Source of the DNA: Lysobacteraceae bacterium
GTDB taxonomy: Bacteria > Pseudomonadota > Gammaproteobacteria > Steroidobacterales > Steroidobacteraceae
Direction of reading: 5' to 3'
DNA: 8,928 bases
Assembly (NCBI GenBank): GCA_012516015.1
Contig: JAAYXG010000449.1
Span: forward strand, 1 to 8,928
Shown: positions 1 to 5,319 of the stretch, piece by piece
Layout: the number at the start of each line of letters is the position of its first letter
Numbering within the stretch: position 1 is the first letter of the stretch
The notes under the pieces: generated by a model
Database searches by the model: none
Told to the model about the DNA's origin: nothing
What the model saw: the letters and a program-made list of their open reading frames with translations, nothing else
Made by a program: the position numbers and the translations under genes

Positions 1-1
1 G

Positions 2-670
2 CTCATCGGTGCTCCCTACGTCGAAGGCTACGGGCTGACGGAGACGGCAGCGCCGACTCATATCAATCCGGTCGAGCGGCCGAAGCCTCAGTGCCTCGGC
101 ATTCCCGTCTTGAACACGGATTCGAGAGTGATCGATCCCGAAACGCTCGCGGAGCTGCCGTGCGGGGAGGTCGGCGAGATCGTCACGCGGGGGCCGCAAG
201 TCTTTGCAGGCTACTGGCAGCAGGAGGCGGCAACGCGCGATGCCTTCGTGAACGTCGCAGGCGAGCGCTTCTTTCGCACCGGCGATCTCGGTTATGTCGA
301 CGAAGACGGGTACTTCTTTCTCGTCGATCGCTTGAAACGGATGATCAATGCGTCCGGCTACAAGGTGTGGCCCGCGGAGGTCGAGGCGCAAATGTACCGA
401 CATCCAGCGATTCAGGAAGTCTGCGTGATCGCAGCGAAGGACGACTATCGCGGCGAAACCGTGAAGGCGCTCGTCGTCTTGCGGGAAGCGCATCGAGGGC
501 AAGTCGCGGAGCAGGACATCATCGAATGGACGCGTACGAGAATGGCTGCCTACAAGTGTCCTCGAACCATACAATTCGTCGACAGCTTGCCGAAGTCCGC
601 GACCGGCAAGGTGCAGTGGCGGGTACTGCAAGAGGCGGAGCGGGCGCGGTCGCAGCCCGCTCCCGTTTGA
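2..670 (+). CDS. Acyl-CoA synthetase (AMP-forming), C-terminal part
   Basis: The gene enters from the left edge with its frame open from base 2, so 222 C-terminal codons are visible. Members of this ANL-superfamily enzyme class activate a carboxylic acid with ATP to an acyl-adenylate and then transfer it to CoA. The visible part begins at the A5 motif (YGLTET, fragment residues 10-15), continues through the TGD motif (93-95) and the hinge region with the Asp-Arg pair in LVDRLKRMINASGY (about 107-120), and ends with the A10 motif PKSATGKVQWR. Its Lys (fragment residue 203, bases 608-610) is the expected catalytic lysine of adenylation. The C-terminal swivel domain is therefore complete. The sequence style resembles medium- or long-chain fatty-acid CoA ligases, but aromatic acids cannot be excluded because the acyl pocket lies mostly upstream. 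A TTG at 110 could look like a start but sits inside the conserved domain. An IclR regulator follows after 27 bases. The class is certain and the substrate unknown. Confidence 0.93.
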   Translation, partial: LIGAPYVEGYGLTETAAPTHINPVERPKPQCLGIPVLNTDSRVIDPETLAELPCGEVGEIVTRGPQVFAGYWQQEAATRDAFVNVAGERFFRTGDLGYVDEDGYFFLVDRLKRMINASGYKVWPAEVEAQMYRHPAIQEVCVIAAKDDYRGETVKALVVLREAHRGQVAEQDIIEWTRTRMAAYKCPRTIQFVDSLPKSATGKVQWRVLQEAERARSQPAPV

Positions 671-697
671 GAACGCATGCGAATGAAGGCTTGACCT

Positions 698-1537
698 ATG
701 GCAACGAGAGCATCCGATACGGCACGTGCGATGACGACGGCAGCGCCGGAGACAAGGCCGCCGGCGGGCAAGCAAGACCGTCATTTCGTAACCGCTTTGT
801 CGCGAGGGTTGGATGTCTTGTCCTGCTTTCGCAGCGGCAGCCGCATGCTCGGCAATCAAGAGATCTCGGAGCGTTGCCGCTTGCCGAAGTCGACCGTATC
901 GCGCCTCACGTACACATTGACGAAGCTCGGCTACCTTCACTACGTGAAGGAGTCGGGCAAGTACCGACTCGGCACGGCGACGCTCGCGCTCGGCAGTGCG
1001 GTGCTCGGACGTTTCGAGGTGCGCGATCTGGCGCGCCCGCTCATGCAGGAGCTTGCGGATTCCACGGGAACGTCGGTCGCGCTCGGCGCGCGTCAACGCT
1101 TGAGCATGGTGTGCGTCGAAGTCTGCAAGGGCAATGCCGTCTTGTCGCTCAACATGGAAGTCGGCATGCGTTTGCCGCTCGGATCCTCCGCGATCGGCCG
1201 GAGCTACCTTGCGGTGTGCAGCGAGACCGAACGCGCCGATCTGCTCGATCAATTGAAGGAGCTCGATCACCTTTCCTGGCCCGCGCTCAAGCAAGGCATC
1301 GAGAAGTCGCTTGCGACCTACGCGGAGCTCGGCGTCTGCACTTCGTTCGGCGAGTGGCAACCGGACGTCAACGGTATCGCAGTCGCATTCCATCCAGGCA
1401 ACGGCTTGCCTGCCATGGCGATCAACTGCGGCGCACCTGCCTTCAAAGTTACGGCCGAGTACTTGCTCAACGACGTGCGCCCGCGCCTCGTCGATCTCGT
1501 GCACAAGATCGAAGAAGGCTTGGGCGTTCGGAGCTGA
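698..1537 (+). CDS. IclR-family transcriptional regulator
   Basis: A complete 279-residue protein with the two-domain IclR layout. After a disordered tail rich in Ala, Thr and Pro (1-28), a winged helix-turn-helix spans about 29-92 (ALSRGLDVL, then the recognition helix LPKSTVSRLTYTL, then the wing ending KYRLG). The IclR effector-binding domain spans about 95-275, with the typical GMRLPLGSSAIGRSYLA segment near 156-172 and WQPDVNGIAVAF near 220-231. Length is normal for the family apart from a slightly long N-terminus. The ATG at 698 has GAAGG at 685-689, eight bases upstream; a second in-frame ATG at 731 (Met12) is a possible alternative with no better ribosome site. IclR proteins bind DNA as dimers or tetramers and respond to small organic acids, typically from aromatic or fatty-acid breakdown. 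Its position 27 bases after an acyl-CoA synthetase suggests that it is co-transcribed with that module and regulates it (inference). The effector cannot be named. Confidence 0.93.
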   Translation: MATRASDTARAMTTAAPETRPPAGKQDRHFVTALSRGLDVLSCFRSGSRMLGNQEISERCRLPKSTVSRLTYTLTKLGYLHYVKESGKYRLGTATLALGSAVLGRFEVRDLARPLMQELADSTGTSVALGARQRLSMVCVEVCKGNAVLSLNMEVGMRLPLGSSAIGRSYLAVCSETERADLLDQLKELDHLSWPALKQGIEKSLATYAELGVCTSFGEWQPDVNGIAVAFHPGNGLPAMAINCGAPAFKVTAEYLLNDVRPRLVDLVHKIEEGLGVRS

Positions 1538-1548
1538 CGCGGTGCGAA

Positions 1549-1651
1549 GCGCCGTGTAGGTGTGCGAACGTGTAAACGTGCGGACGCCGGAAAGTCACGC
1601 GCTCGCGCTCTGACGCCCACACGCTCACACGTCTATACGTCTACACGGCGC
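1549..1651. repeat. Imperfect palindrome made of degenerate 8-base units
   Basis: The ends are perfect 11-base inverted repeats: GCGCCGTGTAG (1549-1559) and CTACACGGCGC (1641-1651). Symmetry about base 1600 runs inward to about 1591/1609. I paired the 43 outer positions by hand: 31 are Watson-Crick, 5 would be G-U in RNA, and 7 are A-C, so every departure from perfect pairing is a transition. Each arm is also a tandem array. The left arm reads GTGTAGGT, GTGCGAAC, GTGTAAAC, GTGCGGAC from 1554 to 1585. The right arm reads GCTCTGAC, GCCCACAC, GCTCACAC, GTCTATAC, GTCTACAC from 1607 to 1646, which is the same GTGYRRRC-like unit on the other strand. It starts 12 bases after the IclR stop. No T-run follows, so it is not a standard intrinsic terminator. 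It may be a REP-like or other dispersed intergenic element, or a 3'-end RNA hairpin. Confidence 0.8.
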
Positions 1652-1822
1652 GAGAGCGCTCGTCGTCGTTGAACGACACGCACGATGCACCGACGTCTGC
1701 ATCACGCAACATATGCGAGCGCATCGCGCCATGCTCTATTGCAGTTGCGCGACATCGGAACTTTTTAAGGAGGAGTTAGTTACGCCCTTGTCTGTCTGAG
1801 CTTCACCGACGCGATTCTTTTC
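1652..1822 (+). other. Leader region before the priming transferase gene
   Basis: No gene is supported here. The stretch has several small dyads: GTCGTT-G-AACGAC (1665-1677), GATGCA/TGCATC (1684-1689 and 1698-1703, eight bases between), and ATGCG-AG-CGCAT (1713-1724). Any of these could be an operator, but none matches a site I can name. A promoter for the next gene is expected in this region, yet I could not find a convincing -35/-10 pair. TTGCAG at 1739-1744 followed by a T-rich hexamer near 1763 is the best candidate, and it would place transcription start at or after the Shine-Dalgarno-like site at 1767. Confidence 0.4.
1767..1775 (+). promoter_or_regulatory. Strong Shine-Dalgarno match without a matching start codon
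   Basis: AAGGAGGAG contains a full AAGGAGG complement to the 3' end of 16S rRNA. No ATG or GTG lies 5-10 bases downstream. The first possible start is TTG at 1788, which is followed by two codons and then TGA (1797-1799). The transferase ATG at 1823 is about 50 bases away and lacks a clear ribosome site of its own. The transferase frame is open back through this site, but it contains only CTG as a rare start candidate (1796). The site could serve a minimal upstream ORF, a ribosome standby site, or a non-standard start. Confidence 0.4.
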
Positions 1823-3295
1823 ATGCGCGAGTCCGCACAAGTCAAAGTCATTCGCGCACCGGTACCGAGCGCGTCCCGCGCAAGAACGCCCCAACGTTTC
1901 TACACGCGAGTGCAGCGCGGGACGGCGGAACCGCCGTCCGTCACGCTGCTCAAGCACACGTTCAATCCAGCGGTCATCGTGGCGACGATGTTTGCCTGCG
2001 CGCTCATCTACGGCCAGCCCATCAATCCGCCTTACTGGGCGCTTGCCGCGCTCACGTTCATCGTCTCATCGCAAATCGTCAGCGATCCGATTCTGGATAT
2101 CTCTTCGAGCCGCGATATGAGCTGGGTCATGCGCCATCGCATTTTTGCCGAGTGGCTGATGGTCTCCGCGGTGCTGCTGTTTTTGGCATTCGCATTCAAA
2201 GTAACGGACACGTTTTCGCGCAAAGTAATCCTTACATGGTTTGCGGCCACGCCGTTCGCCGTGATCGCAGCGCAAATCGCGCTGCGTCGATTCGCAGCGT
2301 TCTCCGCCTTGCGCGGCTCCATCGTGCAGAGCCATATCGTCGTCGGCGCGAACGAGTGCGGGCGGCGGCTGGCGCAGCGTCTGCAAGCAAACCCGCATCT
2401 CGGTACGTTCAAGGGGTTCTTCGACGATCGTATCGGCGATCGGTTGGCTAATCTGCCCGAGGAGCAGCTTCTCGGAACGATGAACGATGTCGCCGACTAC
2501 GTACGCCTGAACGGCGTGAGCAACATTTACATCTGCCTGCCCATTCGTGCCGAGGAGCGCGTGATGAGGCTCATGGAGGAGCTGCGCGATACGACCGCGT
2601 CGGTTTATTTCGTACCGGATATATTCGTGTTCGACCTGATGCGTGCGCAGCTCGCCGACATTGACGGCATCCCGGTACTGGCCGTATGCGAGACGCCGTT
2701 CTCCGGCATGAACGGCGTGCTCAAGCGCGCGAGCGACATCGCTTTCGCTTCGATCCTGATCGCGCTGCTCTGGCCGCTCATGCTCGTGATCGCGATCGGG
2801 GTGCGCATGAGCTCGCCGGGCCCGATCATTTTCAAGCAACGTCGCTACGGCCTCTACGGCGAGAGGATCCTCGTCTACAAGTTCAGGACGATGTCGGTCT
2901 GCGAAGACGGCAGTATCACTCAGGCAAAGCGGGACGATCCGCGCGTGACGCGCATCGGACGATTCTTGCGAAGAACGTCGCTGGATGAGCTGCCGCAGCT
3001 CTTCAATGTGCTCTGCGGAAGCATGAGTCTTGTCGGGCCGCGCCCGCACGCGGTCGCTCACAACGAGGAGTATCGCAAGCTCATCGACGGCTACATGCTC
3101 CGTCACAAAGTGCGTCCCGGCATTACCGGCTGGGCGCAAGTGAACGGACTTCGGGGCGAGACGGAGAGCCTCGAGAAGATGAAGCGGCGCGTCGAGTACG
3201 ACTTGCACTATCTGCGAAACTGGTCGCTCGCGCTGGATTTCTCCATCTTGCTGCGCACCGCGCGCATCGTTCTGCGCGATCGCAACGCGTACTGA
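1823..3295 (+). CDS. Polyprenyl-phosphate sugar-1-phosphate transferase (WcaJ/WbaP type)
   Basis: This 490-residue membrane enzyme of the bacterial sugar transferase family moves a hexose-1-phosphate from a UDP-sugar to undecaprenyl phosphate, the first step of polysaccharide assembly at the inner membrane. Seen in order: a basic N-terminal tail (1-48); four hydrophobic helices near 50-64, 71-87, 111-127 and 135-154; a cytosolic Rossmann-like domain starting [14 protein letters not shown] (171-184); a further hydrophobic helix at 306-328 that ends in the Ser-Pro break (S331-P332); then the catalytic domain with YKFRTM (352-357), the Asp-Glu pair in TSLDELPQ (D388, E389), LVGPRP (403-408) and [12 protein letters not shown] (431-442). 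The Ser-Pro kink of a re-entrant helix and the Asp-Glu catalytic pair are established for this family (PglC work), and both are present, so the protein should be active. Length and layout fit WcaJ-type glucose or galactose phosphate transferases, but the sugar is not readable. The ATG at 1823 has a poor ribosome site. It is followed after 14 bases by its presumed operon partner. Confidence 0.93.
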   Translation: MRESAQVKVIRAPVPSASRARTPQRFYTRVQRGTAEPPSVTLLKHTFNPAVIVATMFACALIYGQPINPPYWALAALTFIVSSQIVSDPILDISSSRDMSWVMRHRIFAEWLMVSAVLLFLAFAFKVTDTFSRKVILTWFAATPFAVIAAQIALRRFAAFSALRGSIVQSHIVVGANECGRRLAQRLQANPHLGTFKGFFDDRIGDRLANLPEEQLLGTMNDVADYVRLNGVSNIYICLPIRAEERVMRLMEELRDTTASVYFVPDIFVFDLMRAQLADIDGIPVLAVCETPFSGMNGVLKRASDIAFASILIALLWPLMLVIAIGVRMSSPGPIIFKQRRYGLYGERILVYKFRTMSVCEDGSITQAKRDDPRVTRIGRFLRRTSLDELPQLFNVLCGSMSLVGPRPHAVAHNEEYRKLIDGYMLRHKVRPGITGWAQVNGLRGETESLEKMKRRVEYDLHYLRNWSLALDFSILLRTARIVLRDRNAY

Positions 3296-3309
3296 GCATT
3301 CGGGCTGAC

Positions 3310-5085
3310 ATGCGCAGTGCCCATCTACTCGCTGTCGAGCTTTGTCGGTACCTCGAAAGCGAACGTATCGACTACGCATTGCTCGGCGACGCGTGTACGC
3401 CGTCGAGCGCGAGTGCTCAGCGGATCGAGCTCGTCGTCAGTCCCGAGTTTCTCGACCAAGTGCCGATGGCGTTGCACAAGCTCTGCCGCGCGACCAATAC
3501 CAAGCTGGTGACGTGCGTTCGCGAGGCGCGCCTGGAGTGGCGTTGCCTCGTGAGCTGGCTGAATCGCGAGGAGCGGCCCGAGTTCGTGGCGATCGAAGTG
3601 TTCGCCGGGTTCATGCGCCGCGGCCGCATGCTGCTCGAAGGGCGGGAGCTTCTCAGGGATCGTCACGTGGAGGCGGGTGCCGTCCGCTTGCGGCCGGCCT
3701 TCTTCGTCGCAACGCCGGCGATGGACTTCATCTATTACCTGCTGAGATGCGTTCACGAGCGCGACCTGACCGACGCGCACGGTCGGCATTTGCGCGAGTG
3801 TTGGCAGCGCGATCCGCACGGTGCCACCGCGCAGGTCGGGAAGTTTTGGGATTTGTCCCGCGAAGGCGGTGTGATCGTGCGCGCCGCGGAGAGCGGCGAT
3901 TGGCGGCTCGCGCGCGACAGCCTTCCGCTGCTGCACAAGGCAATCAATCGGCGAAAGCGACTCCGACTGCTCGACTGGGCGTACGAGTGGCGCATGCGCG
4001 TGTCCCGGTGGGTACGTCCGTCCGGACTGCTGCTCGCTTGCCTCGGGCCCGCTGGCGTCGGCAAGGCGAGTGTCATCGATGCACTGAAAGCGCGTCCGCT
4101 TGCGCCCTTTCGCGGCGTTCACACGATGGAGCTGCGGCCGCGAATCTTCCGCGCGTCGACGAAGGACGGACAGTGCATGCGGCCCCGCGGTCGAATCGCC
4201 TCGGTCGGTAAGCTCCTGATGTTCGCCGTCGACTATTGGATCGGATACTGCCTGCGGATCCGACCGCGTTTGGTGCGTTCGATGCTCGTACTGTCGAACC
4301 GCTACTACGACGACGTACTCGCCGATCCCCTTCGTTATCGCATGAAGCGGCCTTTCGCGATGGCGCGCGCGATCCTGCCATGGATTCCGCGCCCAGATCT
4401 TTGGCTCGTGCTCGATGCCCCTTCGGAGCTCATTGCTTCGCGAAATGCGGAAATGTCCGCGCAGGAATGGAGCCGGCTGCGCAGCGAGTATCGCCGTCTG
4501 TTGCGCGGATACGAGAACGTCGTCGTGCTCGATGCGCGTTCGCCGCTCGAGAAGGTCGTCGCCGCGGCTGAGCGGGCGATCGTCGATCATCTCGAGACCC
4601 GTACGGCCGAGCGTCTGCATCTGCCGCTCGCGGCGCCGAAGAATCCCTTCGCGACGGAGGTTCTGCTGTTCTTCTGCCGCCGGCACATCCCTGTGCTCAG
4701 TCGGTTCGTGCGAATCCTGTACAACAGCGACATCTATTGTCGGCTACCCGCTCATATTTATATGCCGCACCCGTACGGCATCGTAATGCACCCGCAGGCA
4801 GCAATCGGCGAGCGCGTCACGGTGATGCAACAGGTCGCCATCGGCGATAAGGACCAAGGAGAAAATGTCGCTCCCGTGATCGGCAACGATGTCTATATCG
4901 GAGCGGGCGCTCGGGTGCTCGGCGACGTACGTATCGGCAACGGTGTCACGATCGGTGCCAATGCAGTCGTCACCCGGGATATACCCTCTGGCGTGACCGT
5001 CGTCGGGGCCAACCGCATCGTAGAAGCGCACGCCAGCACGGTGACCCGGTTGCCAACCACCGGTATGCAGCAGCGCGGCGCGTAG
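3310..5085 (+). CDS. Three-domain fusion: nucleotidyltransferase-like, thymidylate-kinase-like, serine-acetyltransferase-like
   Basis: I do not know a named homologue of this 591-residue protein. Residues about 1-230 resemble the nucleotidyltransferase-like domain that precedes kinase domains in some polysaccharide-locus proteins (RIDYALLGDA, QRIELVVS, FMRRGRMLLEGRELL, MDFIYYLLRCV). The usual first acidic residue of the D-x-D motif is Arg38 here (RIE). Residues about 236-435 resemble a thymidylate kinase: P-loop GPAGVGKAS (246-254), RIASVGKLL (295-303), NRYYDDVLADPLRYR (330-344), RPDLWLVLDAPSEL (361-374). Ala253 replaces the Ser/Thr normally after the P-loop Lys, and Asn330 replaces the Asp of the DRY motif. 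Residues about 450-575 form a left-handed beta-helix of serine-acetyltransferase type (MHPQAAIGERVTV, APVIGNDVYIGAGARVLG, IGANAVVTRDIPSG). There is no signal peptide or obvious membrane span. The ATG at 3310 has GGG five bases upstream. The 14-base gap after a priming transferase implies a shared transcript and a role in modifying a polysaccharide or its precursor (inference). Confidence 0.82.
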   Translation: MRSAHLLAVELCRYLESERIDYALLGDACTPSSASAQRIELVVSPEFLDQVPMALHKLCRATNTKLVTCVREARLEWRCLVSWLNREERPEFVAIEVFAGFMRRGRMLLEGRELLRDRHVEAGAVRLRPAFFVATPAMDFIYYLLRCVHERDLTDAHGRHLRECWQRDPHGATAQVGKFWDLSREGGVIVRAAESGDWRLARDSLPLLHKAINRRKRLRLLDWAYEWRMRVSRWVRPSGLLLACLGPAGVGKASVIDALKARPLAPFRGVHTMELRPRIFRASTKDGQCMRPRGRIASVGKLLMFAVDYWIGYCLRIRPRLVRSMLVLSNRYYDDVLADPLRYRMKRPFAMARAILPWIPRPDLWLVLDAPSELIASRNAEMSAQEWSRLRSEYRRLLRGYENVVVLDARSPLEKVVAAAERAIVDHLETRTAERLHLPLAAPKNPFATEVLLFFCRRHIPVLSRFVRILYNSDIYCRLPAHIYMPHPYGIVMHPQAAIGERVTVMQQVAIGDKDQGENVAPVIGNDVYIGAGARVLGDVRIGNGVTIGANAVVTRDIPSGVTVVGANRIVEAHASTVTRLPTTGMQQRGA

Positions 5086-5125
5086 CGCACAGGGCTGGCA
5101 GATCTTCGTGGGCAGCCCGAAGCGC
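5085..5125 (+). other. Stem-loop after the fusion gene
   Basis: GGGCTG (5092-5097) pairs with CAGCCC (5113-5118). A second helix, GCGC (5085-5088) with GCGC (5122-5125), lies on the same symmetry axis and is separated from the first by a 3x3 internal loop. The apical loop is 15 bases and contains the palindrome AGATCT. The structure begins at the last base of the stop codon. No T-run follows, so a Rho-independent terminator is unlikely, although a 3'-end protecting or Rho-linked role is possible. Confidence 0.3.
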
Positions 5126-5213
5126 CTCATCCGGTCGCCAACGCTCGACGTTCTGCACAAGCGGCCGCGATTTGCGAAGGCAGGTTTCGTGCGATCCGAT
5201 CACTAAACGTGAG

Positions 5214-5251
5214 GTAGCGGTTTCGCTACTGAGCAACTGTTCGGCTACACT
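5214..5251 (+). promoter_or_regulatory. sucA: Possible sucA promoter with an overlapping hairpin
   Basis: TACACT (5246-5251) is a fair -10 box about 70 bases before the sucA ATG. The best -35 at normal spacing is TTCGCT (5222-5227), which is weak. A perfect six-base inverted repeat with a four-base centre, GTAGCG-GTTT-CGCTAC (5214-5229), covers the -35 position. It could be an operator rather than an RNA hairpin. The rest of the 234-base gap between the fusion gene and sucA holds no gene I can support. Confidence 0.35.
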
Positions 5252-5319
5252 AACGCCCCGTCGGATTAGCCCGCTTTCGAACCCACTTTCCAGACCGCGC
5301 ACAGGAATTCGCGATCGCA

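Noticed and set aside
110..670. A separate short gene starting at the TTG at 110
   Set aside because: The frame is open to the left edge and already carries the A5 motif of the same enzyme upstream of this codon, so it is an internal position.
91..1575. A 494-codon plus-strand frame overlapping the synthetase and the IclR gene
   Set aside because: It runs out of frame through two genes with clear families, and its product is an Arg/Ala-rich low-complexity string.
1549..1651. Insertion-sequence or MITE remnant bounded by the 11-base inverted ends
   Set aside because: No target-site duplication is visible at the flanks, and the interior is explained by the 8-base units and palindrome symmetry rather than by transposon sequence.
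1549..1651. CRISPR array
   Set aside because: The repeated units are eight bases long, degenerate and contiguous, with no spacers and no cas genes nearby.
2066..4686. Long minus-strand frames (437 and 453 codons) opposite the transferase and the fusion gene
   Set aside because: They are antisense shadows in GC-rich DNA. No domain motifs are visible, and both sense strands encode convincing proteins.
5085..5125. Rho-independent terminator after the fusion gene
   Set aside because: The stem is interrupted by an internal loop, the apical loop is 15 bases, and no T-run follows. It is kept only as a stem-loop.
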